64,000 nt of DNA. Origin: Oscillospiraceae bacterium. GTDB taxonomy: Bacteria > Bacillota_A > Clostridia > Oscillospirales > Oscillospiraceae. Every line of letters starts with the position of its first letter. Position 1 is the stretch's first letter. Below the pieces are notes generated by a model. That model was not told the origin of the DNA. It did no database searches and saw only the letters and a list, made by a program, of their open reading frames with translations. The position numbers and the translations under genes are program-made. The stretch spans positions 1 to 64,000 of the forward strand of contig JAETOP010000002.1 of NCBI GenBank assembly GCA_021771675.1, read 5' to 3'. Below, one piece after another: positions 17,664-24,984 of this stretch.

Positions 17664-18221
17664 ATGAATTATCTGAAAAACTGGTGGGGTAGCTTCGCCG
17701 AAACCCATCCGTCATTGTCCCAGTGGGTCAGGGAGGGCGGCCTGTTCGTCATCGTCAGTAATGCCATCACGGTATTCAAGTACCTGCTGCTGACCTTCCT
17801 GCCCGCAGCCTTCGCCTTTTTGGGCAGCCGGGACTTCGGTTTCCCTGGCATTGACCTGAACCTCTTCGGCATCGAGTTCAAATGGTACATCATCGGCTAC
17901 GGTGCTGAGCAGGGCGGCATTGCCTATTTCACCGCCTACATGATCGCCATGTTCATCGGTGAGGTCATCAATTTCTTTATTCAGAGAAGCTGGGTGTTCC
18001 GCTCCAAGGGCAACATTCTCCGACAGGGAATGTGGTACCTGCTGGCCTTCTGCGTGGTTACCTGCATGGTCAACTCCATCAACTGTATCTGGGCCGCTGT
18101 GGCCGGTCACTTCGTAGCCCCCTGGCTGTACAACATTGGCACTACCGTCCTCAACGGCGGTGTATCTATGGTGGTTTTCTTCATCGTGAACAAGATCGTG
18201 TTCAGTGAGAAGAAAGCCTAA
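17664..18221 (+). CDS. GtrA-like membrane protein
   Basis: A 185-residue protein with four hydrophobic segments (around FVIVSNAITVFKYLLLTFLP, FTAYMIAMFIGEVINFF, YLLAFCVVTCMVNSINCIW and VSMVVFFIVNKIVF). Between spans 2 and 3 it has the INFFIQRSWVFRSKG stretch typical of GtrA-like proteins. The family is thought to flip or hold lipid-linked sugars during surface glycan modification. Start ATG 17664 has GAGGAGG 6 nt upstream; an in-frame start at 17634 lies inside the GT2 gene. It closes the GH3-glf-GT2-GtrA block, 13 nt after GT2. The fold is likely; the exact substrate is unknown. Confidence 0.82.
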   Translation: MNYLKNWWGSFAETHPSLSQWVREGGLFVIVSNAITVFKYLLLTFLPAAFAFLGSRDFGFPGIDLNLFGIEFKWYIIGYGAEQGGIAYFTAYMIAMFIGEVINFFIQRSWVFRSKGNILRQGMWYLLAFCVVTCMVNSINCIWAAVAGHFVAPWLYNIGTTVLNGGVSMVVFFIVNKIVFSEKKA

Positions 18222-18246
18222 CAAGGTGCCTTTCGCATTCCAAACT

Positions 18247-18715
18247 GTGCGCCCGGTGAGCGCACGTTCTATAGGGTGAAAAACCCGAATCCGCCCGGTA
18301 GCGGGAAGGGTTAGCCAAAGGCAAGGGTGTCCGTCGTGAGGTGGAATCTGAAGAAAGCCGGATTTTAGGGGTTGAAAGGTCCCCTAATGGGCAAACCTCT
18401 GGCCTGATGTACAGAAATCGCATATTAGGCCGTAAGCGAGGGTAAGTTTGCATCACAAAACAAAGCCCAATAGCTACACGGAATCGCTTTACGGTAAATG
18501 CGGCAGGTAAAGAGGGAAAGAACGTGTGAGTACCCGGGGAGGTCTTGCGGACGCATTTGGAAAAAATGCGCAGTAACAACGAACCGCAAGAAGCCAGCAG
18601 AGGCCATAGTATCAATGATAGCAGGATAAGCATTGCGGCGCAAATGATACGGGAGTGATGATTTCAATAGCCGGCAGAAGCGACCGGGAGGAGTACTCAA
18701 CGGGCGAAGAAAATC
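18247..18715 (+). mobile_element. 5' fragment of a group II intron, no reverse transcriptase
   Basis: The stretch begins GTGCGCCCGG at 18247 and continues with GGGTGAAAAACCCGAATCCG, CCGGTAGCGGGAAGGGTTAG and CGCAAGAAGCCAGCAGAGG, which I recognise as the conserved 5' domain I-III region of clostridial group II introns. Normally an intron-encoded reverse transcriptase would follow, then domains V and VI. Here neither an RT gene nor a domain V-like hairpin is visible before the promoter at 18720. It accounts for most of the 580-nt gap between the GtrA-like and GH2 genes. Minus-strand ORFs over it are spurious. The right border is approximate. Confidence 0.75.
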
Positions 18716-18719
18716 GGTA

Positions 18720-18749
18720 TTGACACAACGGATTTGCGAACGGTATAAT
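18720..18749 (+). promoter_or_regulatory. Sigma-A promoter for the GH2 beta-mannosidase
   Basis: TTGACA (18720-18725), an 18-nt spacer and TATAAT (18744-18749), both perfect hexamers, about 50 nt upstream of the GH2 start and directly after the intron fragment. Confidence 0.8.
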
Positions 18750-18759
18750 GTGCCAAACA

Positions 18760-18794
18760 GCGGCGGGGAAAATAAAGAAACCGCCGCGGGGAGG
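18760..18794 (+). promoter_or_regulatory. 5' leader hairpin next to the GH2 ribosome binding site
   Basis: GCGGCGG (18760-18766) pairs with CCGCCGC (18781-18787) around a 14-nt A-rich loop, and the Shine-Dalgarno GGGGAGG (18788-18794) follows immediately. The stem may keep the leader stable or affect ribosome access. Confidence 0.5.
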
Positions 18795-18801
18795 ATAAGA
18801 T

Positions 18802-21339
18802 ATGCGGTTTTCATTGAGCAGCTGCAAATGGAGGCTCAAGGGCACGGAGCGGTATGTGCCGATTCAAGGAGATACCATGGAGACGGGCAGAGCCATGAAG
18901 GGGCTCACGCCATGGATTGACTGTCAGGTGCCCGGCGGAGTTGCTTTGGCGCTGTACCGTGCGGGATGGATTGAGCATCCCTATTTTGGGATGAACAGTC
19001 TGAAAGCGGAATGGATCGAGCATCGCTGGTGGATGTATGAAACAACCTTTCGCAAACCGATGCTGGAGGGAACACGTTTTTCTCTGGTATTCCACGGTGT
19101 GGACTACGATGCGCTGATTTATCTGAACAACCAGTTCCTCGGGGAGCATGTGGGCATGTATGACGCCTTTTCCTTTGACATCACGGACACCTTCCTGGAA
19201 GCGGAAACCCTTAAATTGGTGGTGATCCTCAAGGATGCGCCGGATGAAATGGGCCAGGTGGGCTATACCAGCGAAACACAGACCCAGAAGAGCCGCTTCA
19301 ACTACAAATGGGATTTTGGAACCCGTCTGGTAAACCTGGGAATCTGGAAGGATGTGGAAATCATAGCGGAAGAGGCGTGCGCCCTGAGGGATTTGCATGT
19401 CAGAACCGATGTTACCGACGAAGGGGCAGGACAGGTTATCGCCTCCGGAGCTGTTGAGGGCAGGGGGGAGGATCTGGAGGTTCGGCTGGAGGTGCGCCTT
19501 GACCAGGAGCTGTGCGCGGCGGCCCGGCTTCCTGTGGAAAATGGACGCTTTTGTGGTATGGCAGAGATCCCCCGGCCGGAACTGTGGTGGCCCAACGGCG
19601 CAGGGGCACAGCCGCTGTATGATGTGAGGCTGGTGCTTCATTCGGCGGATCGGAGACTGGATACCGCAGACTTTCGGCAGGGTATCCGCCGGCTGCGCTT
19701 TGTGCCCAATGAGAATTCCCCCGCCGATGCGCTGCCATACACCTATGAGATCAATGGGAAACGGATTTACATTAAGGGTGTCAACATGACCCCGCTGGAT
19801 CATATTTACGGGGATATTCCGGAGGAACGCTACGCTGCCACCCTGCGGGCAGCAGCGGCGATGAATGTGAATATGATCCGTGTCTGGGGCGGCGGCATTT
19901 TTGAGAAGGAGTGCTTCTACAATCTTTGCGATGAGCTGGGCATTCTGGTATGGCAGGAATTCATCCAGTCCAGCTCCGGCATCGATAACATTCCTTCTGT
20001 GAAGCCGGAGTTTTTGCGGTTGTTGGAGAAATCCTCCCGCTATGCCGCCTCCACCCTCCGGAATTATACCAGTCTGGCTGCCTGGAGCGGCGGCAACGAG
20101 CTGATGAAGAACAAGTCCGATCCCGTGGGCTATGACCATCCCAACATTGCCCTGCTGAAAAGGATTGTCGAAGAAACCAATCCGGAGCACTTCTTCTACC
20201 CCACCTCCGCCTCCGGCCCCAGCTTCCGTCAGGCCGACACACCGGGCATCAGTCACGATGTCCATGGGGAATGGGAGTACGCGGGCAATCCAAAGCACTA
20301 TGAGAAATATGGCAATGCGGATCATCTGTTCAACAGTGAGTTCGGAAGCTCCGGCGTCAGCGGCACCAGAACGGCGATGCGGGTGCTCCCGGAGAAATCC
20401 TGGGTGCCTGTCAGCGTTGCCGAAAACGCAGACTGGCGCTTCCGGGGCGACTGGTGGTGCAGCTTCGACCGGGACACCCAGATTTTTGGACAGCTAAAGG
20501 ATTTGCCGGAGTTTGTCTCCGCCAGTCAGTGGATTCAGGCAGAGTCTATCCGATTTATGGTGGAGGCAAACCGTCGCCGGGCGTTCCACAGCAGTGGCAG
20601 CCTGATCTGGCAGTTCAATGAACCCTGGCCCAATATTACCTGCACCTGCCTGTACACCTATTATGATGAGGCGAAGATGGGATATTTTTGGGCGAAGGAC
20701 GCATTCAGGCCCTTCCATGTCAGCCTGGACTATCGAACCCTGAATCCTATGGGAGAATTTGTGGGATCCCTGTGGCTGAGCCGCGACGACTGCACTGCGG
20801 GGGAGACGGCAGTACTTCACTGGGAAGCGCTGGCGATGGATGGCCGGGTGCTGTTCTGCGGCACCGGGGAGATGGCTTTGCCCGGTGTTCACAGCACCAG
20901 GTGTATGGATTTGAGATTCCCGGTTCCTCATGAGACGGTATACGCCCTGCGAGTTTCCGCCCGGTGCGGTGAACAGCGGGACAGCAGCATCTATTTCTTC
21001 TCCACGGAGGAGACGAATATCTACCGCCCCTATCTTCAGCTGCCAGCTCCGGAGTTGAAAACGGAGAAAATTGAGGAATCACCGGGAGTGGAAACCTGGC
21101 GGGTCACGAACCAGGGCGCTTCGGCGGCGCTGCATATCCACTGCCTGGAACGCAGCGATCAGTGGCTGACGCTGCCTGAGGAGGATTTCTTCACTTTGTT
21201 CCCCGGTGAGAGCCGCACTGTATCCGTTTCCTTCCGGGAACGGTTCCGCTATGGCTTTGATGAGTATGCGGATGTGAGAGCGGAGGGGAAGCCCGATGTG
21301 GTGTTCATCCCCTTTCCGCTGAAGCAAATGCTTCCCTGA
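18802..21339 (+). CDS. Glycoside hydrolase family 2 beta-mannosidase
   Basis: An 845-residue cytoplasmic enzyme that removes terminal beta-linked mannose. Domains in order: N-terminal jelly roll (about 1-170, with FHGVDYDALIYLNNQFLGEH), an Ig-like domain (about 180-290), the TIM barrel (about 300-600) and C-terminal Ig-like parts. Glu433 in SGGNEL is the probable acid/base and Glu513 in NSEFGSSG the nucleophile. IRVWGGGIFEKECFYNLCDE and FNEPWPNITC are typical of beta-mannosidases. The length is as expected for the family. It has its own promoter and is closed by a terminator at 21381, so it is a single-gene unit. With the GH38 and GH20 enzymes of the downstream operon it could clear the Man-beta-GlcNAc link of N-glycan cores. 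Confidence 0.92.
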   Translation: MRFSLSSCKWRLKGTERYVPIQGDTMETGRAMKGLTPWIDCQVPGGVALALYRAGWIEHPYFGMNSLKAEWIEHRWWMYETTFRKPMLEGTRFSLVFHGVDYDALIYLNNQFLGEHVGMYDAFSFDITDTFLEAETLKLVVILKDAPDEMGQVGYTSETQTQKSRFNYKWDFGTRLVNLGIWKDVEIIAEEACALRDLHVRTDVTDEGAGQVIASGAVEGRGEDLEVRLEVRLDQELCAAARLPVENGRFCGMAEIPRPELWWPNGAGAQPLYDVRLVLHSADRRLDTADFRQGIRRLRFVPNENSPADALPYTYEINGKRIYIKGVNMTPLDHIYGDIPEERYAATLRAAAAMNVNMIRVWGGGIFEKECFYNLCDELGILVWQEFIQSSSGIDNIPSVKPEFLRLLEKSSRYAASTLRNYTSLAAWSGGNELMKNKSDPVGYDHPNIALLKRIVEETNPEHFFYPTSASGPSFRQADTPGISHDVHGEWEYAGNPKHYEKYGNADHLFNSEFGSSGVSGTRTAMRVLPEKSWVPVSVAENADWRFRGDWWCSFDRDTQIFGQLKDLPEFVSASQWIQAESIRFMVEANRRRAFHSSGSLIWQFNEPWPNITCTCLYTYYDEAKMGYFWAKDAFRPFHVSLDYRTLNPMGEFVGSLWLSRDDCTAGETAVLHWEALAMDGRVLFCGTGEMALPGVHSTRCMDLRFPVPHETVYALRVSARCGEQRDSSIYFFSTEETNIYRPYLQLPAPELKTEKIEESPGVETWRVTNQGASAALHIHCLERSDQWLTLPEEDFFTLFPGESRTVSVSFRERFRYGFDEYADVRAEGKPDVVFIPFPLKQMLP

Positions 21340-21380
21340 GCCGCCGGACAAAGGGCCAAAGCAATCAACACAGTTTCAAC

Positions 21381-21418
21381 CCCTGGCAGTTCTTCATGGG
21401 CTGCCAGGGACTTTTTTA
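21381..21418 (+). terminator. Rho-independent terminator after GH2
   Basis: CCCTGGCAG (21381-21389) pairs with CTGCCAGGG (21401-21409), followed by a TTTTTT run (21412-21417). Confidence 0.88.
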
Positions 21419-21456
21419 TTGTGCAAGTCGGTGAAAAACAGGACGCTGAAATTGTG

Positions 21457-21477
21457 TTATTAAACAAAGTTTAATAA
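21457..21477 (+). promoter_or_regulatory. Perfect palindromic operator upstream of the ABC importer
   Basis: TTATTAAAC (21457-21465), AAA, GTTTAATAA (21469-21477): two exact 9-bp half sites, ending 5 bp before the -35 box. AT-rich inverted repeats of this size are typical targets of ROK/XylR-type repressors, and such a gene lies at 24985. Binding is inferred. Confidence 0.7.
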
Positions 21478-21482
21478 GCGTC

Positions 21483-21511
21483 TTGACATTTCAAACGCTA
21501 TGGTTTATTAT
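21483..21511 (+). promoter_or_regulatory. Sigma-A promoter for the ABC importer
   Basis: TTGACA (21483-21488), 17-nt spacer, TATTAT (21506-21511), about 70 nt before the first permease gene. Confidence 0.8.
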
Positions 21512-21583
21512 GTTTTTACACAGAAGGACAGCCAATAATCAGCGGTTATTCAACGATACGACGAAGAACTAAGGAGGACGGAC

Positions 21584-22456
21584 ATGAACATCAAGAGAAG
21601 AGCAAGAGCGGCGTATCTATATCTACTTCCATTTTTTATAGTTTTTTTAATTTTTAAACTCTACCCAATCATCTACACGTTTATTCTCAGCTTCTGCAAC
21701 ATGGACCTGCTGTCCGGCGACCTGACCTTCGTAAAGCTTGCCAATTACAAACGAGTGCTCACATCGCCGTTCTTCTTCCGCTCCATCGGCAATACGCTGC
21801 TGATCTGGATCATGTCCATCATTCCCCAGTTGACCCTGGCGTTTTTCCTGGCGATGCTGATGAGCAACAAGTGGCTGCGGGGCAGAGCAATCTTCCGCAA
21901 TGTTTACTTCTTCCCCAATCTGGTTACCTCCGTCACCATCGGCCTGCTGTTTGGTGCGCTGTTCAGCTACCCCGGCGGCGCCATCAACAGCATTATCACC
22001 ACCCTGGGACTGGAAGCGGTTGACTTTCAGAACCATCCCATGCTGGCCCGTATGGTCATTGCCATTGCCATCTGCTGGAAGAATTTTGGCTTCAACATCA
22101 TCTACTTCACAGCCGGCATCAACTCCATCTCTGACGAGGTTCTGGAGGCGGCAAAGATCGACGGTGCGAATGCCTGGCAGACGACCCTGAAAGTGACAAT
22201 GCCCCTGATGCGTCCGATTCTGGTTTATGTGATGGTTACCTCCATCATCGGTGGACTTCAGATGTTCGATGAGTCCAAGCTGGTATTCACCAGTGTGCCC
22301 GGAGATGCCACCACAACCATGATTAAGTACATGTATGATTCTGCGTTTGTCCGTTCTCAGTTTGGCTACGGCGCTGCCTGTGCCTATGTTATCTTTGTGA
22401 TCATCATGGTTTTCAGTGCGATTTCCATGTACATCACCCGGGAGAAGAAGGGGTAA
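21584..22456 (+). CDS. ABC sugar importer permease, MalF/UgpA type
   Basis: A 290-residue inner-membrane subunit with six hydrophobic segments, starting AAYLYLLPFFIVFLIFKLYP. The cytoplasmic EAA loop EAAKIDGANAWQTTLKVTMP (about residues 188-207) docks to the ATPase and identifies the carbohydrate CUT1 group. RBS AAGGAGG is 9 nt upstream of ATG 21584. It is first in a permease-permease-binding-protein unit with a strong promoter and palindromic operator in front. No ATPase gene is present here; CUT1 importers of Firmicutes often share one MsmK-type ATPase encoded elsewhere. Confidence 0.93.
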   Translation: MNIKRRARAAYLYLLPFFIVFLIFKLYPIIYTFILSFCNMDLLSGDLTFVKLANYKRVLTSPFFFRSIGNTLLIWIMSIIPQLTLAFFLAMLMSNKWLRGRAIFRNVYFFPNLVTSVTIGLLFGALFSYPGGAINSIITTLGLEAVDFQNHPMLARMVIAIAICWKNFGFNIIYFTAGINSISDEVLEAAKIDGANAWQTTLKVTMPLMRPILVYVMVTSIIGGLQMFDESKLVFTSVPGDATTTMIKYMYDSAFVRSQFGYGAACAYVIFVIIMVFSAISMYITREKKG

Positions 22457-22459
22457 GAG

Positions 22460-23326
22460 ATGATGACAACGAATGCACGCAATTCCGTATCCAGCATCCT
22501 GTTCAGACGGAACCTGCTCCGTACCCTGGCGAATCTGTTCTGCCTGGTCATTGCGATTGTAGCGTTTTATCCGTTCTTTGTGATGGTGATCTCTGCCAGC
22601 CATGACAATTTTAACATCATGTCAAAGATCAACATCCTGCCGGGCCACAATCTTGCAGCCAACTATGAACGTCTGACCCGGAATATTAACATCTTCAACG
22701 GCATTAAGAACAGCCTCTTCCTGGCTGTCAGCGTCACGGTGATTGAAACTTATTTTACCGTTATGGCGGGCTATGCGTTTGCCAAATTCCACTTCAAAAT
22801 GCGCAATTTCCTGTTTGGCGTCGTCCTGGTGTTTATGATGCTGCCCGGTCAGATCGGAATCATCGGCTTTTTCAAGGAAGTTCAGGCGCTGCACCTGATG
22901 AACAGCTACATTCCGCTGATCATTCCTTCCATTGCCAACTGCTTCGCAGTATTCTTCTACAAGCAGTACATGGATACCAGCCTTCCCACGGAGCTGATAG
23001 AAGCGGCGATCATTGACGGCTGCCGGGAGATTGAAATCTTCCACCGCCTGGTGCTCCCTCTGATGAAGCCTGCCATGGTGACACAGGCGGTGCTGACCTT
23101 CATCGGTACCTGGAACAGCTACCTGAATCCCCTGATTCTGCTGAATGATAAGAGCAAATTCACACTGACCCTTTTGATTGCCACTGTCCGTGATGCAACC
23201 CATGCGGACTACGGTGCGCAATACCTGGGGATGGTTATTTCCATCATTCCCACCATCATCATCTATTGCTTCGGCTCCAAGACCATTATGGAAAAGATCA
23301 CCCTTGGCGCCGCAGTGAAGGGATGA
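22460..23326 (+). CDS. ABC sugar importer permease, MalG type
   Basis: A 288-residue partner permease beginning 3 nt after the first one. Six hydrophobic segments are visible (FCLVIAIVAFYPFFVMVISA to TIIIYCF), with the EAA loop EAAIIDGCREIEIFHRLVLP around residue 180. ATG 22460 is followed directly by another ATG at 22463; the GGGG before TAAGAG serves as RBS. With its neighbour it forms the translocation channel of a CUT1 importer. Substrate is probably an oligosaccharide released outside the cell, given the cytoplasmic glycosidases downstream. Confidence 0.93.
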   Translation: MMTTNARNSVSSILFRRNLLRTLANLFCLVIAIVAFYPFFVMVISASHDNFNIMSKINILPGHNLAANYERLTRNINIFNGIKNSLFLAVSVTVIETYFTVMAGYAFAKFHFKMRNFLFGVVLVFMMLPGQIGIIGFFKEVQALHLMNSYIPLIIPSIANCFAVFFYKQYMDTSLPTELIEAAIIDGCREIEIFHRLVLPLMKPAMVTQAVLTFIGTWNSYLNPLILLNDKSKFTLTLLIATVRDATHADYGAQYLGMVISIIPTIIIYCFGSKTIMEKITLGAAVKG

Positions 23327-23411
23327 GTAACCAGTTCATTAAGAGACCGTCTCTCTGGGGATGGAATCTTGTGAAATAGAAACGGATGATTAAAGAATGG
23401 AGGACATCAAA

Positions 23412-24662
23412 ATGAAAAAAGCGTTTTCCCTGCTGCTCGTTTTTGCAATGGTTCTGAGTTTCGCCGTCTGCGGCACTCATGCCAACGCAGAAGCCAACAC
23501 CGAACTGACCGGCACCCTGACCTACTGGACCTACACCGACAATGCCTATCAGCTGACCAACGAATTTGCCAAGAAGTATCCCAATGTTACCGTGGACGTT
23601 CAGGTCTTTGGCGGCGATGAGTACAAGACCAAGATCATCACCGCCCTGCAGGACGGCACCAATGTTCCCGACATGTTCGACCTGGAAGAGGGCTATGTCT
23701 ATGAGTTCCTGGACAGCAGCCTGATTGCCGATCTGTCCTACATCGGAATCGAAGAGCTGACCGCCAACTACTATGGCTATCAGATCGCCTCTATGAAGGA
23801 CTCCTCCGGCAACTTCAAGTGCCTGACTTTCATGTCCAACCCCGTTCTGTTCTGGTATCTGCGTGACGCCTGCGAGAAGTGGCTGGGCACCTCCGATCCT
23901 GCCGAGATTTCCGCCATGATTACCTGCTGGGATGACATGCTCCAACTGCAGAAGAAGGTTTGGGAAGACTCCAACGGCGAAGTCGCTGTCTTTGGCACCA
24001 TCGGCGAAATGCCCAAGGTTTCCGCTTTCTCCTTCGATCCCCTGGTTCAGAACGGCGAGTTGGTCATCACCCAGGACTGGATTGACCTGATCGACGAAAT
24101 CAGAAACTTCTACGACTCCGGCGTTGATCCCGAGTACGGTTCCTGGTCCGGCGAATGGGCAACCGCATGGAACTCTGGCAAGCTGCTGTTCCGTACCATG
24201 CCCTCCTGGGACTTTTTCACCGACTGGTCTGTCAACGAAGGCAACGTTGGTGTTGCCGTGCCCTTCAAGGCTTCCTTTGAAGGCCAGACATGCCTGTGCG
24301 TCTACAACAAATCCCCCAACAAGGAACTGGCCGGCGAATTCCTGAAGTTTATTGCTTCCGATGAGTTCCAGATTGCCAATATGGAGAACAACAACCAGGT
24401 TCCCGCTTCCAGAACCGCAATTGCCGCCATGGCTGAGACCAACAGCGATCCCAAATTCGGCGGTCAGAATCTGATTGCTACCTTCGGCGAGGTTCTGGAG
24501 AATGTTGAGTCCATCACTCCCGACAAGTACACCAGAAGCGTCCAGAACCTGTTCCAGAAAACCGTTACCAACGGTGTTAAGTCCGGCGAGGACAACGACA
24601 CCATCCTGTCTAATTTCAAGGCTGCTTTGGCAGACCAGTACCCCGAGGTTGTGATTAAGTAA
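23412..24662 (+). CDS. Extracellular sugar-binding protein of the ABC importer
   Basis: A 416-residue family 1 solute-binding protein. A signal peptide (MKKAFSLLLVFAMVLSFAV) is followed by the binding fold from LTGTLTYWTYTDNAYQLTNE through PDMFDLEEGYVYEF and ELAGEFLKFIASDEFQ. Start ATG 23412 has GGAGG 8 nt upstream. The region before the only cysteine near the cleavage site reads SFAVCG, which does not match a good lipobox ([LVI][ASTVI][GAS]C), whereas most Gram-positive binding proteins are lipid-anchored. Either the lipobox is weak or the protein is released or held by the permeases. It closes the importer unit and is followed by a 13-bp terminator hairpin. Confidence 0.92.
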   Translation: MKKAFSLLLVFAMVLSFAVCGTHANAEANTELTGTLTYWTYTDNAYQLTNEFAKKYPNVTVDVQVFGGDEYKTKIITALQDGTNVPDMFDLEEGYVYEFLDSSLIADLSYIGIEELTANYYGYQIASMKDSSGNFKCLTFMSNPVLFWYLRDACEKWLGTSDPAEISAMITCWDDMLQLQKKVWEDSNGEVAVFGTIGEMPKVSAFSFDPLVQNGELVITQDWIDLIDEIRNFYDSGVDPEYGSWSGEWATAWNSGKLLFRTMPSWDFFTDWSVNEGNVGVAVPFKASFEGQTCLCVYNKSPNKELAGEFLKFIASDEFQIANMENNNQVPASRTAIAAMAETNSDPKFGGQNLIATFGEVLENVESITPDKYTRSVQNLFQKTVTNGVKSGEDNDTILSNFKAALADQYPEVVIK

Positions 24663-24671
24663 ATCAGTAAA

Positions 24672-24710
24672 GTATATCCGGAGGGGAGTGGATTCTCTCC
24701 GGATATACTA
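24672..24710 (+). terminator. Terminator of the ABC importer operon
   Basis: AGTATATCCGGAG (24672-24684) pairs perfectly with CTCCGGATATACT (24698-24710). The T content behind it is modest (AATTTATG), so some read-through into the next genes is possible. Confidence 0.75.
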
Positions 24711-24843
24711 ATTTATGTAATCCTGCTGAAATGGCACGGAAAAACAGCCCATTCATCCAGGATAAACCGTAATACATATTTCTTACAATTTTTAAAAAAT
24801 TTTAAAGAAGATAAAAAATCCTATACCCGGACTTGCGGAAATG

Positions 24844-24852
24844 TGGTATCAT
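24844..24852 (+). promoter_or_regulatory. Weak candidate extended -10 promoter before the ROK-led operon
   Basis: TGGTATCAT (24844-24852) fits an extended -10 box, but no good -35 is found 17 nt upstream. The interval 24711-24984 has no gene; it also holds an AT-rich palindrome (AATTTTTAAAAAATT around 24787) that could bind a regulator. No copy of the 21457 palindrome is visible here. Confidence 0.3.
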
Positions 24853-24984
24853 ATTATTTGGAAAAATTTGGATGTTTAAAGATTTTCGCGGGGACAAATC
24901 TGCTTGTGAGCCGCTTTCTTGAACAGGACTTGCGCAGAAACGGAAATCTGCGAGAAATGATACTCTGACATCGGGGGGATATCC

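Noticed and set aside
18202..18814. Overlapping minus-strand frames that could be read as small proteins
   Set aside because: They lie on conserved group II intron RNA sequence and are not coding; such frames are often mis-annotated on these introns.
21457..21477. Palindrome as part of a CRISPR array or mobile-element end
   Set aside because: It occurs once, has no spacers or repeats around it and sits at promoter distance, so an operator is the better explanation.
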